Shown here: one piece after another, positions 28,144 through 37,460 of the stretch
Layout: each line of letters begins with the position of its first letter
Numbering within the stretch: position 1 is the first letter of the stretch
Origin: Flavobacterium galactosidilyticum
GTDB lineage: Bacteria; Bacteroidota; Bacteroidia; Flavobacteriales; Flavobacteriaceae
DNA: 64,000 bases
Direction of reading: 5' to 3'
NCBI RefSeq assembly: GCF_020911945.1
Contig: NZ_CP087135.1
Location: forward strand, 2,902,001 to 2,966,000
The notes under the pieces: model-generated
What the model was told of the DNA's origin: nothing
Seen by the model: the letters and a program-made list of their open reading frames with translations, nothing else
The model's database searches: none
Translations under genes and position numbers: made by a program

Positions 28144-29457
28144 ATGAAGAAAATAAATTTAATACTGCTATTAGGAATATTATCTATTTCTACTATAGGA
28201 TTTGGTCAAGATACAGTGGCCATTTCTAAAAAAGATATTTGGTTAAAAGCAACGGATAAGAACTTGCAAATTAAAATTTCAAATCAAGATTTCAAATCAG
28301 CACAAGCAGATTACAGACAATCAAATTCATTGTTTTTGCCAAGTATTTCAGCTTCACATACCGCTATTTCTACTACAAATCCATTAATGGCTTTTGGTTC
28401 TAAACTGAATCAGGAAATTTTAACGGCTTCTGATTTTGATCCTAATTTGCTAAACAATCCTGCGCGAACAAAAAACTTCGCTACCAAATTTGAAATTTTA
28501 CAACCTCTACTAAATGTTGACGGAATTTATGGAAGACAAGCTGCTAAAGCTAAAATGCATGCTTACGCTTTACAAACAGAACGTACTAAAGAATATCTAG
28601 AACTTGAGGTTAACAAAGCTTTCATGGAATTGCAATTAGGATATAAAGCAGTTAAAGTTTTAGAGAAAGCTAATAGGACTGGTGATGCTAATTTAAAATT
28701 GATACAAAACTATTTTAAGCAAGGAATACTTCAAAAAACAGATTTGCTATCTGTTCAGGTTCGTGTAAATGAAATAGAAAACCAGTTACAATACGCTAAA
28801 AGTAATGTTCAAAATGCATCTGATTATTTAGCATTCCTTTTAAATGAAGACAACACGAACAAAGTGTATAAACCAATTGAGGAATTAGAAAATGTAATTG
28901 CACTAGAAAGTATTAACAACGCACTTTCAAATGATAGAAAAGACATTCAAGCGATGGATAAATCATCAGAAGCTTACGCAAAAATGTTGCAGTCTAGTAA
29001 AATGAATTTCTTACCAAGATTAAATGCTTTTGGGAGTTACGAGTTGTACGATGATACGTTGTTTGGAACAACCGCTAAAGGATATTTAGTAGGAGCACAA
29101 TTGTCTTGGAGTTTATTCGATGGTTACAAATCAATTGGAAAAATAGAAAAAGCAAAAGCAGAATTCAAAAAATCAGAGATTGAGACACAACAATATAAGG
29201 CCAAAAGCCAGTTGGAATTAAACAAAACCAACCGTCAATTAAAAGATGCTGAAAATAAAGTAAACCTTTCCAAACTAGCTTTAGAACAATCGCAAGAAGC
29301 CTATCGCATTCGCAGCAACCGTTTCACACAAGGTTTAGAAAAAACAACCGACTTGCTACAATCAGAAACACTGATGTTTCAAAAAGAATTGGAATTTTTA
29401 CAAGCTGTTTTCGAATATAACTTTACTCAAAACTATTTACATTTTTTAACAAAATAA
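28144..29457 (+). CDS. TolC-family outer-membrane efflux protein
   Basis: A 437-residue outer-membrane factor with a signal peptide (LGILSISTIGFGQ). It has the duplicated coiled-coil/strand architecture: LKATDKNLQIKISNQDFKSAQADYRQSNSLFLPS, LELEVNKAFMELQLGYKAVKVLEKANR, then GAQLSWSLFDGYKSIGKIEKAKAEFKKSE and ALEQSQEAYRIRSNRFTQGLEKTTDLLQSE. It is the first gene of the tripartite efflux operon and follows an apparently activated promoter. Confidence 0.93.
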   Translation: MKKINLILLLGILSISTIGFGQDTVAISKKDIWLKATDKNLQIKISNQDFKSAQADYRQSNSLFLPSISASHTAISTTNPLMAFGSKLNQEILTASDFDPNLLNNPARTKNFATKFEILQPLLNVDGIYGRQAAKAKMHAYALQTERTKEYLELEVNKAFMELQLGYKAVKVLEKANRTGDANLKLIQNYFKQGILQKTDLLSVQVRVNEIENQLQYAKSNVQNASDYLAFLLNEDNTNKVYKPIEELENVIALESINNALSNDRKDIQAMDKSSEAYAKMLQSSKMNFLPRLNAFGSYELYDDTLFGTTAKGYLVGAQLSWSLFDGYKSIGKIEKAKAEFKKSEIETQQYKAKSQLELNKTNRQLKDAENKVNLSKLALEQSQEAYRIRSNRFTQGLEKTTDLLQSETLMFQKELEFLQAVFEYNFTQNYLHFLTK

Positions 29458-29519
29458 AAAAGAATCAAATTTCAATTACAAATGCAAAAATCAATTGCAA
29501 AATCAATAAAAATAAAACT

Positions 29520-30596
29520 ATGAAAAAGATATATATACCCTTATTAGCATTAGTTCTTGTAGCTTCATGTAATAGCGAAAAGAAAAAAGAAATCGTAAAA
29601 GAAACTGCTATTGCTGTAAAAGTAAGTGGAGTTTCTGAAAATAACAACAGTCCTTTTGTGACTGCAAGCGGAAAAATTGAAGCGAAGAACAGTGCTAATT
29701 TAAGCACTAGAATAATGGGTTATGTAACCAAAGTTCATGTGCAAGTAGGTCAAAAAGTAAATGCAGGACAATTATTAGTAAGTATTAACAATACCGATTT
29801 ACAAGCTAAAAAAGCGCAAGTTGATGCGAGTATACTTCAAGCGACTGCAGGTTTTAACAGTGCAAAAAAAGATTATGATCGTTTTGTCAATTTGTTCAAA
29901 CAACAAAGTGCTTCTCAAAAAGAATTAGACGATATGACGGCACGCTACGAAATGGCAAAAGCGGGATTAGAAGTTGCAAAACAAATGAGGAATGAAGTAA
30001 CGGCACAGTTTTCTTATTCGAATATTACAGCTCCATTTCCTGGTGTGGTAACCAATACATTTATCAAACAAGGTGATATGGCTAGTCCAGGAATGCCTTT
30101 AGTAAGTGTTGAAGGTGCGTCTAAATTGCAAGTTATGGCAATGGTTCCTGAAAATGATATTGCTGCAATAAAAAAAGGAATGCCAGTTAGCGTTTTAGTA
30201 AAATCATCTAATGAGAAATTGAACGGAAAAGTGAGCGAAGTGAGCATTTCAGCAACTAATACAGGTGGACAATATTTAGTAAAAGTAGACTTAAACAAAA
30301 CAGACCACACAGTTTTATCAGGAATGTTTGTTAATGTGCAATTTCCTTTAGCCAACAAAGCAACAAACTCAAAAAGCGAACTGCTTTTAGTTCCTGAAAG
30401 CGCCTTGGTAAAACAAGGTCAACTTACTGGAATGTACACTATAGGAACTGGGAATGTAGCCATATTAAGGTGGTTGCGTATTGGAAAAAGCTTTGGCGAT
30501 CAAGTCGAAGTTCTATCTGGCCTTTCGGCTAACGAGCAATATATCGTTTCAGCAGATGGAAAATTATATAATGGAGCTAATGTAAGTGTTCAGTAG
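29520..30596 (+). CDS. RND efflux periplasmic adaptor lipoprotein
   Basis: A 358-residue membrane-fusion protein with a lipoprotein signal (LVLVASC, Cys about 17). Domain order is biotinyl-lipoyl half-motif GYVTKVHVQVGQKVNAGQLLVSINNTDLQAKKAQ, alpha-hairpin (ATAGFNSAKKDYDRFVNLFKQQSASQKELDDM), second lipoyl half SYSNITAPFPGVVTNTFIKQGD, beta-barrel and C-terminal domain. It links the RND pump to the TolC-like channel encoded on either side. Confidence 0.93.
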   Translation: MKKIYIPLLALVLVASCNSEKKKEIVKETAIAVKVSGVSENNNSPFVTASGKIEAKNSANLSTRIMGYVTKVHVQVGQKVNAGQLLVSINNTDLQAKKAQVDASILQATAGFNSAKKDYDRFVNLFKQQSASQKELDDMTARYEMAKAGLEVAKQMRNEVTAQFSYSNITAPFPGVVTNTFIKQGDMASPGMPLVSVEGASKLQVMAMVPENDIAAIKKGMPVSVLVKSSNEKLNGKVSEVSISATNTGGQYLVKVDLNKTDHTVLSGMFVNVQFPLANKATNSKSELLLVPESALVKQGQLTGMYTIGTGNVAILRWLRIGKSFGDQVEVLSGLSANEQYIVSADGKLYNGANVSVQ

Positions 30597-30655
30597 AGCA
30601 ATCAAAAGTGCTCAGTGTTTATTTTAGATAAATAAGAAAAATTTGTCCTTAATTC

Positions 30656-30742
30656 CGCGTGAGGGATAGCAGTGGAAATCCCAAGCTTTTTAGCGTGGAT
30701 TGTAACGAATAGACCGAACCGACCTTTTGGGAGAGTCACGCC
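30656..30742. repeat. Dispersed Flavobacterium intergenic element, copy 3
   Basis: The outer arms GCGTGA and TCACGC pair; the interior has GATAGCAGTGGAAATCC and ATTGTAACGAATAG, shared with copy 2, and AGCTTTTTAGCGTGG, shared with copy 1. It lies between the adaptor and RND permease genes, inside the efflux operon, so it would be part of the polycistronic message. Confidence 0.65.
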
Positions 30743-30759
30743 TAAATAAATAAAAAATT

Positions 30760-33700
30760 ATGCAAGAAGGTATTTCAGGTAAAATAGCCAATTTATTCAT
30801 GAACTCAAAACTGACCATTTTGTTGATGATTGGTTTGATGATTATTGGGGTTTACAGTTCGTTTTTGATTCCAAGGGAAGAAGAGCCGCAAATTAATGTG
30901 CCAATGGCCGACATTCTAGTTGGTTATCCGGGCGCGAGTCCGAAGGAAGTGGAAAGTAGAGTGGCAAAACCACTAGAGAAAATTATATCTAACATAAAGG
31001 GTGTTGAGCATGTGCATACGATGGCTATGAACGGTCAGGCGATGATTATTGTACAGTTTTATGTAGGTCAAGATGTAGAGCGTTCGTATGTAAAATTATA
31101 CGATGAGTTAACGAAACATGAGGATATGTTCCCAAAAGGAGTGTATAAACCAATGGTAAAAACGCGTTCGATTGATGACGTTCCGATGCTAGGAATTACT
31201 TTGTGGAGCGAAAAAGAAGGTGCTTTTCAATTGCGCCAAATTGCTGAAGAAGTAACTTCGGAGATTGAAAAAATCAAAGATGTAGCTATTACGAAAGAAA
31301 TTGGAGGAGATAATCGTGCGCTAAAAGTAATTTTAGACAAAGATAAAATGGCCGAGAATGGCGTGGATGCTTTAGGAATTATGCAAATGATTCAGGCTAA
31401 TAATGGTAGCTCACAATCTGGTAGTTTTGTTCAAAATGATCAAGAGTATTTAGTGACTACGGGACAATTTTTGTCCAGTGCTGAAGATGTTGAAAACTTG
31501 GTAATAGGCGTGAATAAAAACATGCCTGTCTATTTGAAGCAAGTGGCCAAAATACAAGATGGAGCAGAAACGCCGAGAAGTTATGTGTCTTTTGGGTATG
31601 GCAAAGCCAATGAAAAATTCAAAACGGCTCAATCAGAATATCCTGCTGTTACGATTTCTATTGGAAAAGTAAAAGGAGCAGATGCGATGAAAATTTCGGA
31701 GAAAATCCTTCACAAAGTAGAATTATTAAAGAAAGATTTAATTCCGGATGATGTTCATGTTGAAGTAACTCGAAATTATGGAGAAACAGCTTCGGATAAA
31801 GTAGGTGAACTTTTATTTCACTTATTTATCGCGATTGTTGCTGTTACTGTTTTAGTAATGCTTGCTATGGGATGGCGAGGTGGTTTAGTGGTGTTTTTCT
31901 CCGTTCCGCTGACCTTTGCATTGACCTTGTTCAGTTACTATTTATTGGATTACACTTTAAATAGAATTACACTTTTTGCACTAGTTTTTGTGGTGGGAAT
32001 TGTTGTTGATGATAGTATTATTATTGCGGAGAATATGCACCGCCATTTCAAGATGAAGCGACTGCCGTTTAAACAAGCAGCTATTTATGCGATTAATGAA
32101 GTAGGAAATCCAACAATATTAGCCACTTTTACAGTTATCGCAGCGATTTTACCAATGGCTTTCGTATCAGGAATGATGGGGCCTTATATGAGTCCAATGC
32201 CCATTGGAGCTTCGATTGCGATGATATTGTCATTGTTTGTAGCCTTGACAGTTACGCCTTATTTAGGCTATCATTTACTTCAAGAAAAAGACACACAAGA
32301 ACACAAAGAAGCAGAAGGTTTAGAAACTAGCTTTATTTATAAAATATACAACAAACTAGAACGCCCTTTATTAGAAAGTAGCTCTAAGAGAAGAATACTT
32401 TTAGCTGTAACGGTTTTGTTATTAATTAGTTCCGTTTTTATGTTTTTCACCAAATCGGTGGTGGTAAAAATGTTGCCTTTTGACAATAAAAATGAATTCC
32501 AAGTTGTGATTGATATGCCCGAAGGAACTACGCTAGAACGCACAGCAGCGGTAACTAAAGAAATTGCGCAATACCTATCGACACGACCAGAAGTAATTAA
32601 TTATCAAAATTATATTGGCACCTCTGCTCCTATTACTTTCAATGGTTTAGTGCGTCATTACGACATGCGTGGTGGTAGTAATATGGCTGACATTCAAGTT
32701 AATTTACTACACAAAGAAGAGAGATCGATTCAAAGTCATGCTATTGCGAGAGACATGCGTGCCGATGTTCAGAAAATTGCTAAAAAGTATGGTGCGAATG
32801 TGAAACTGATTGAAGTGCCACCAGGACCACCGGTTTTATCAACTTTAGTTGCTGAGATTTATGGAGGACCTAATTATAACGAGCAAATAAAAGTAGCCAA
32901 ACAAGTAAAAACTATTTTAGAAAACACTTCTGATGTAGTTGATATCGACTGGATGGTGGAGGACAATCAAGTGGAATACAAACTCGAAATAGATAAGGAA
33001 AAAGCAATGCTAAACGGAATTGCTCCGCAGCAAGTGGTTGGAAATCTTACCTATTTATTAAAAGAATATCCTATTTCTAACTTGTACGATGAAAATTCAA
33101 ATGATAATGTAGCCATAGTTCTTTCGCTAGATGATAAAGACAAAACCAGCTTACAAGATATTCAGAATTTAAAAATTAAAGGAAGTCAAGGAAACATGAT
33201 TCCGGTGAGTGATTTAGTACAAGTAAAAACAGATACTTTACAAAAAACCATTTACAGAAAAGATCAAAAGCGTGTGGTTTATGTAACAGCTGATATGGCT
33301 GGAGCGTTAGAAAGCCCTGTATATGCGATTTTAGGAATGAGTGATCAACTGGCTAAGATGAAAGTTCCAAAAGGCTATAAAGTAGATGAATTGTATATGG
33401 AACAACCTACAGATGAAAGTAATTTCACCGTAAAATGGGATGGAGAATGGCAAATTACACTAGAAGTATTCCGTGATTTAGGAGTTGCTTTTATGGTAGC
33501 GATTGTTATCATCTACATGTTAATCGTAGGATGGTTCCAAAACTTTAAAACGCCAATCGTAATGATGTTGGCTATTCCGTTATCACTGATTGGGATTGTT
33601 TTTGGACACTGGTTGCTAAGTGCTTATTTTACAGCTACTTCTTTCATCGGGATGATTGCTTTAGCAGGAGTAATGGTTCGCAACTCGGTTTTACTAATTG

Positions 33701-33993
33701 ACTTTATCGAAATTAGATTACAAGATGGCGTTCCGTTGAAACAAGCGATTATAGAAGCTGGAGCGGTAAGAACTTCACCTATTTTATTGACAACAGGAGC
33801 AGTGGTCATTGGAGCATCGATCATATTGTTTGACCCATTGTTTCAAGGACTGGCAATTTCATTAGTTTTTGGAGCTATTGTTTCTACCATTTTAACATTA
33901 CTAGTGGTGCCATTAATTTATTATATCACAGAAAGAAAAAAATGGGAATCCAATTCTGAAATTTCAATCAAGAATGATGATGAAGCATTATAA
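30760..33993 (+). CDS. RND-family efflux permease
   Basis: A 1077-residue inner-membrane pump with the duplicated six-helix layout and two large periplasmic loops. The proton-relay acidic pair lies in VVDDSIIIAENMHRHFK; other marks are PLTFALTLFSYYLL, ATFTVIAAILPMAFVSGMMGPYM, MIALAGVMVRNSVLLIDFIEI and RTSPILLTTGAVVIGASI. It does not show the metal-ion CusA signature, so drug, organic or sulfur compound efflux are all possible. It follows TolC and adaptor genes and precedes two small genes that often accompany this pump subtype. Confidence 0.95.
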   Translation: MQEGISGKIANLFMNSKLTILLMIGLMIIGVYSSFLIPREEEPQINVPMADILVGYPGASPKEVESRVAKPLEKIISNIKGVEHVHTMAMNGQAMIIVQFYVGQDVERSYVKLYDELTKHEDMFPKGVYKPMVKTRSIDDVPMLGITLWSEKEGAFQLRQIAEEVTSEIEKIKDVAITKEIGGDNRALKVILDKDKMAENGVDALGIMQMIQANNGSSQSGSFVQNDQEYLVTTGQFLSSAEDVENLVIGVNKNMPVYLKQVAKIQDGAETPRSYVSFGYGKANEKFKTAQSEYPAVTISIGKVKGADAMKISEKILHKVELLKKDLIPDDVHVEVTRNYGETASDKVGELLFHLFIAIVAVTVLVMLAMGWRGGLVVFFSVPLTFALTLFSYYLLDYTLNRITLFALVFVVGIVVDDSIIIAENMHRHFKMKRLPFKQAAIYAINEVGNPTILATFTVIAAILPMAFVSGMMGPYMSPMPIGASIAMILSLFVALTVTPYLGYHLLQEKDTQEHKEAEGLETSFIYKIYNKLERPLLESSSKRRILLAVTVLLLISSVFMFFTKSVVVKMLPFDNKNEFQVVIDMPEGTTLERTAAVTKEIAQYLSTRPEVINYQNYIGTSAPITFNGLVRHYDMRGGSNMADIQVNLLHKEERSIQSHAIARDMRADVQKIAKKYGANVKLIEVPPGPPVLSTLVAEIYGGPNYNEQIKVAKQVKTILENTSDVVDIDWMVEDNQVEYKLEIDKEKAMLNGIAPQQVVGNLTYLLKEYPISNLYDENSNDNVAIVLSLDDKDKTSLQDIQNLKIKGSQGNMIPVSDLVQVKTDTLQKTIYRKDQKRVVYVTADMAGALESPVYAILGMSDQLAKMKVPKGYKVDELYMEQPTDESNFTVKWDGEWQITLEVFRDLGVAFMVAIVIIYMLIVGWFQNFKTPIVMMLAIPLSLIGIVFGHWLLSAYFTATSFIGMIALAGVMVRNSVLLIDFIEIRLQDGVPLKQAIIEAGAVRTSPILLTTGAVVIGASIILFDPLFQGLAISLVFGAIVSTILTLLVVPLIYYITERKKWESNSEISIKNDDEAL

Positions 33994-34008
33994 TTAATAA
34001 AAAAAACT

Positions 34009-34315
34009 ATGAAATTACTTATCAGAACAGGAATCATAACTTTTGAAAAGGACATCAAGGCGATGCTTAAAAAAAGCGAATGTAAAAATCTTTACTTATA
34101 TAGTAGTGAATGGTTTCACAGATCTTTCTGAAGAAAGAATAGAAAGTAACTGGTTTGCAACTGATATAACTGAAACAGAATCTATACTTTTTTATGTCTT
34201 TATAAAAAAAGATAAGATAACCCCTTTGTTCGATTTGGTCAATGACTGTAATGCAAAACAAGAAACAAAATCAAACATTCATATTGCAGTTCTCAATATC
34301 GAAAAATCAAATTAA
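34009..34315 (+). pseudogene. Small RND-associated protein, frameshifted in a 7-A tract
   Basis: Translation from the ATG at 34009 gives MKLLIRTGIITFEKDIKAMLKK and then runs to an early stop (…YSSEWFHRSF). The adjacent frame from 34069 onward gives KKANVKIFTYIVVNGFTDLSE…ESNWFATDITETESILFYVF… ending HIAVLNIEKSN at 34315. Removing one A from the run at 34069-34075 joins these two pieces into a single 101-residue chain that matches small ferredoxin-fold-like proteins I have seen next to RND permeases in Bacteroidota. Function is unknown. The frameshift may be a real mutation, phase variation or a sequencing error. The second frame alone has no ATG. Confidence 0.75.
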
Positions 34316-34364
34316 TAAGAATTAAATAAGAGGCGAAGATTGCTTCGTACCTCGCCATAAATTT

Positions 34365-34550
34365 ATGAAAAACAGAATTGTAAGAGCCGTAGCCGGAATT
34401 TTTATATTAACTAGTTTACTTTTAGCTCATTATTTTAGTCCAAATTGGTTATGGCTTACCGCCTTTGTAGGAGCTAATTTATTACAGTCCTCTATCAGTA
34501 AATGGTGTTTAATGGACACGATTTTAGAGAAATTAGGTGTGAAGGACTAA
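34365..34550 (+). CDS. DUF2892 family inner-membrane protein
   Basis: A 61-residue protein with two membrane helices and the family pattern WLWLTAFVGANLLQSSISKWCLMDTILEKLGV. DUF2892 domains occur alone or fused to rhodanese domains, as in YgaP, where they embed the protein in the membrane. Here there is no rhodanese part. Its presence at the end of the efflux operon, opposite a YeeE/YedE pair, gives a mild hint of sulfur metabolism. Confidence 0.85.
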   Translation: MKNRIVRAVAGIFILTSLLLAHYFSPNWLWLTAFVGANLLQSSISKWCLMDTILEKLGVKD

Positions 34551-34665
34551 CTATTTATGTCTTTAACATTGTCCTTATTTTCTAGTCCTTAGCCTTAAAT
34601 TATTATCTTTTCTTTTTAAAGCATAATAGTAAACGCTTTCGATTTTAGAGTAAACTCTTTTAACT

Positions 34666-34700
34666 AAAAACTACGAGCTATAGATTAAGTAGTAGTTTTT
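34666..34700 (+). terminator. Likely terminator of the efflux operon
   Basis: Nine-base arms AAAAACTAC and GTAGTTTTT with a 17-base loop, followed by further T-rich sequence. It is AT-rich and thus only moderately convincing. Confidence 0.5.
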
Positions 34701-34756
34701 TAAGTTTTTCATTATAAAAAAACGTTTCGTCGTCTTACGGGATGTAAAGTTCTGTT

Positions 34757-34764
34757 TATCTTTG
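34757..34764 (+). promoter_or_regulatory. -7 motif (TATCTTTG) before the lipoprotein gene at 34822
   Basis: It matches TAnnTTTG and leaves a leader of about 50 bases. No TTG was found at the expected distance. Confidence 0.4.
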
Positions 34765-34821
34765 TACCACTGATTAATTTTTTGCCTGAGCAATTATTAA
34801 ATATTTTAACGTTACAGATTA

Positions 34822-35283
34822 ATGAAAAATATGAAAAAAAATCTTCTATTTGTCGCTCTATTAATGCTTAGTGTATCTTGTGCGAGTACAAAATCAACTT
34901 TGAAAAACGTAGATAATAACGCCCCGGACTTGTACCTTTCACGAGAAAATACTTTTGTAATTACTGAATTTAGTAAAGACAAAAAATATGGTTATGATGC
35001 TGACTATCCTATTAACCTATTTTTTCAAAACACAAGAAATGAGAAAATTAATCAGGAACGTTTTTTAAATGCTTTGGCAGGGCCAAAAGGAGAAAAAATT
35101 ACTTTTATTAAACTAGAAAGCTGCTGTCCTTTTCCAACAAAAAGAACAGATCTTGGTGCTGGTTTGCTAGATGTCTACGAACTGAAATGGGAAGGTCAAA
35201 AAAAACCAGCAAAACTGTATCTGAATATATTTGAAAAAGGCATTTTGATGGTTCCTGTTGGGCTTAGTTTAAAGAAAAACTAG
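34822..35283 (+). CDS. Hypothetical lipoprotein upstream of kdsA
   Basis: A 153-residue lipoprotein (ALLMLSVSC, lipidated Cys20, followed by AST). The mature part has YPINLFFQNTRNEKINQERFLNALAGPKGE and a double-cysteine segment KLESCCPFPTKRTDLGAGLLDVYELKWEG that looks conserved. I know homologues beside kdsA in Flavobacteriaceae, some mislabelled as KDO aldolase. No fold or function is recognised; the conserved CC pair might form a disulfide or bind a ligand. Two starts nine bases apart are possible. Confidence 0.78.
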   Translation: MKNMKKNLLFVALLMLSVSCASTKSTLKNVDNNAPDLYLSRENTFVITEFSKDKKYGYDADYPINLFFQNTRNEKINQERFLNALAGPKGEKITFIKLESCCPFPTKRTDLGAGLLDVYELKWEGQKKPAKLYLNIFEKGILMVPVGLSLKKN

Positions 35284-35418
35284 GGTCGTAAAACTATAAT
35301 TTTTAAGCAACTATTTTGAGATTGTGAGGATACTGAAAAACAGTTTCAATCCTGTATTGAAAGCTGTACAGAGTAGGATTTCTTTGACGCATGCCTCGCA
35401 ACTCCTCACAATGACCAA

Positions 35419-35457
35419 TTGTAACGTCCCGAATCATCGGGAGCAGGAAATAGCTCC
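35419..35457. repeat. Dispersed Flavobacterium intergenic element, copy 4 (partial)
   Basis: TTGTAACG followed by a CCCGAnnCATCGGG hairpin and AGCAGGAAATAGCTCC. The 3' half of the family is preserved; the 5' half before it is degenerate. Confidence 0.6.
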
Positions 35458-35499
35458 AAATAAAAACGGAAATCTTAAACTAGAGTCGTAAAACCTAAC

Positions 35500-35507
35500 T
35501 ATCTTTG
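35500..35507 (+). promoter_or_regulatory. -7 motif (TATCTTTG) for kdsA
   Basis: It matches TAnnTTTG 20 bases before the kdsA start codon. Confidence 0.5.
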
Positions 35508-35527
35508 CACTTTCAAAAATAACTACT

Positions 35528-36346
35528 ATGAATATAAATCATATCCCACAGATCAAACACACTGAAAGTGGAAATTTTTTCCTTCTTGCTGGTCCTTGCG
35601 CTATTGAAAGTGAAGAAATGGCAATGCGAATTGCTGAAAAATTAGTTGGCATAACTGACAACTTACAAATTCCATTTGTTTTTAAAGGATCGTTTAAAAA
35701 AGCAAATCGCTCTAGAATTGACAGTTTTTCAGGAATTGGTGATGAAAAAGCGCTAAAGATTCTTAGAAAAGTTTCAGAGACTTTTGGTGTTCCAACGGTT
35801 ACTGATATCCATACTAATGAGGATGCTGACATGGCGGCACAATATGTTGATGTGCTGCAAATTCCAGCTTTTTTAGTTCGTCAAACTGATTTAGTTGTGG
35901 CTGCTGCCAATACTGGAAAAGTGGTAAACTTGAAAAAAGGACAGTTTATGAGTCCTGAAAGTATGAAACACGCCGTACAGAAAGTTTTAGATTGTCAAAA
36001 TGAAAATGTAATGGTAACAGATAGAGGAACTATGTTTGGATACCAAGATATGATTGTTGATTTTAGAGGAATTCCTACTATGCAACAATATGCTACAACG
36101 GTTCTTGATGTAACGCACTCGCTACAACAACCCAATCAAACTGCAGGCGTAACAGGCGGGCGACCAGATATGATTGAAACTGTTGCTAAAGCTGGTATTT
36201 CAGTTGGTGTCGATGGAATTTTTATAGAAACTCATTTTGATCCTGCTAACGCAAAAAGTGATGGTGCTAATATGTTGCATTTGGATTATTTTGAATCCCT
36301 AATGACTAAGTTAGTAGCGATTAGAAAAACAATAAATACATTTTAA
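35528..36346 (+). CDS. kdsA: 3-deoxy-8-phosphooctulonate synthase
   Basis: KdsA makes KDO-8-phosphate from arabinose-5-phosphate and phosphoenolpyruvate for lipopolysaccharide core. The 272 residues show LAGPCAIES, FKGSFKKANRSRIDSFSGIG, VTDIHTNEDAD, LQIPAFLVRQTDLV, NLKKGQFMSPESM and VTDRGTMFGYQDMIVDFRG. The LAGPC cysteine and the absence of an extra loop are compatible with either metal-dependent or independent forms, not resolved here. It follows a lipoprotein gene and precedes an outer-membrane protein gene. Confidence 0.97.
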   Translation: MNINHIPQIKHTESGNFFLLAGPCAIESEEMAMRIAEKLVGITDNLQIPFVFKGSFKKANRSRIDSFSGIGDEKALKILRKVSETFGVPTVTDIHTNEDADMAAQYVDVLQIPAFLVRQTDLVVAAANTGKVVNLKKGQFMSPESMKHAVQKVLDCQNENVMVTDRGTMFGYQDMIVDFRGIPTMQQYATTVLDVTHSLQQPNQTAGVTGGRPDMIETVAKAGISVGVDGIFIETHFDPANAKSDGANMLHLDYFESLMTKLVAIRKTINTF

Positions 36347-36364
36347 TTTTAATACAAAAGTTCA

Positions 36365-37219
36365 TTGAAAACTAAATTTTTATTTTTCATCTTGTTCGGT
36401 TTTTCATTAAACTCATTGGCACAAGAAGAGATTAAAGTAGAGAAATATACCGCGCATAATAAAGGTAAATTCTTTGTTTCATGGGGCGGTAACAGAGAAA
36501 GTTACACTAAATCTGATGTGACTTTTACTGGGAAAGATTACAATTTTACCATTGATAATATGGCAGCTAGAGATAAACCAAAAGGCTGGCATGTTGATTA
36601 CATTAATCCTATGAGGATGACCATTCCTCAAACTAATTTTAGATTAGGGTATTTTGTAAGCGATCATTATAGCGTAACGGTTGGCGTTGACCATATGAAA
36701 TATGTGATGACACAAAATCAAATTGCAAACGTTACTGGCTCTATTAACTTGCCAATTGGTGATGCGGGTGCTATACATAATGGAATATACAATAATACTC
36801 CAGTTAATTTCGCTGATGAAACATTCTTGATATACGAGCATACTGATGGCTTGAATTATGTGAATACTGAAATTTCGAGACACGATGATATTTCGTCTTT
36901 ATTCAGGATTACGAATACTGATAAAATCCAAGTTAACTTAACAGAAGGTGTTGGAGTTGGAGTTTTATACCCAAAAACTAATACTACACTACTGGGAAAA
37001 AGTCGTCACGATGAATTTCATGTTTCTGGTTATGGTACTTCTGTAAAAGCAGGATTAAATATTACATTTTTCAAGCATTTTTACATTCAAGGAGAATTAA
37101 AAGGTGGATATATCAATATGCAAGATATTAGAACTACGCAAAGTAATGAAGACAAAGCGTCACAAGATTTTTTCTTTTTTCAGAGAATAATTGCTTTTGG
37201 GGGAATATTCAAAATCTAA
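36365..37219 (+). CDS. Outer-membrane beta-barrel protein, TTG start
   Basis: A 284-residue protein with a clear signal peptide (KTKFLFFILFGFSLNSLAQ). The mature part has alternating strands (GKFFVSWGGNRESYTKSDVTF, RLGYFVSDHYSVTVGVDHMKY, VNLTEGVGVGVLYPKTN, HFYIQGELKGGYI) ending FFFFQRIIAFGGIFKI, as in a beta-barrel. There is no ATG before the signal peptide; the TTG at 36365 is the only start that keeps it. It lies 18 bases after kdsA. Family not recognised; function unknown. Confidence 0.75.
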   Translation: MKTKFLFFILFGFSLNSLAQEEIKVEKYTAHNKGKFFVSWGGNRESYTKSDVTFTGKDYNFTIDNMAARDKPKGWHVDYINPMRMTIPQTNFRLGYFVSDHYSVTVGVDHMKYVMTQNQIANVTGSINLPIGDAGAIHNGIYNNTPVNFADETFLIYEHTDGLNYVNTEISRHDDISSLFRITNTDKIQVNLTEGVGVGVLYPKTNTTLLGKSRHDEFHVSGYGTSVKAGLNITFFKHFYIQGELKGGYINMQDIRTTQSNEDKASQDFFFFQRIIAFGGIFKI

Positions 37220-37270
37220 AAATTTTGACATAATAATAAAATCAAAATGATTCAAGTTATAAAACAAAGA

Positions 37271-37299
37271 AGCCGTCTCAAAACTGAGGCGGTTTTTTT
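37271..37299 (+). terminator. Terminator after the kdsA/outer-membrane-protein genes
   Basis: GCCGTCTCA pairs with TGAGGCGGT (one G-U pair) around an AAAC loop, followed by seven Ts. Confidence 0.85.
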
Positions 37300-37460
37300 G
37301 TTTATTATTGTGCTTTTGCTATCAATTAACATTTTTATTAAACAAAAAATTCGAATTAAATACTAACTATACTTTAATAATTAATAATTAAATTTGAAAA
37401 ATAGTATCGTTTTTTACTTGATAAAGAATCTATAGTATTAGCACAAGACCCAAACGAACA

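Noticed and set aside
34043..34068. Separate start (TTG) for the second frame of the small RND-associated gene
   Set aside because: The peptide before the A run (LKRTSRRC) does not fit the family, whereas the ATG frame at 34009 does.
34069..34075. Programmed -1 ribosomal frameshift site at the A7 run
   Set aside because: A -1 shift leads to a stop codon within three codons; the intact frame needs the opposite shift.
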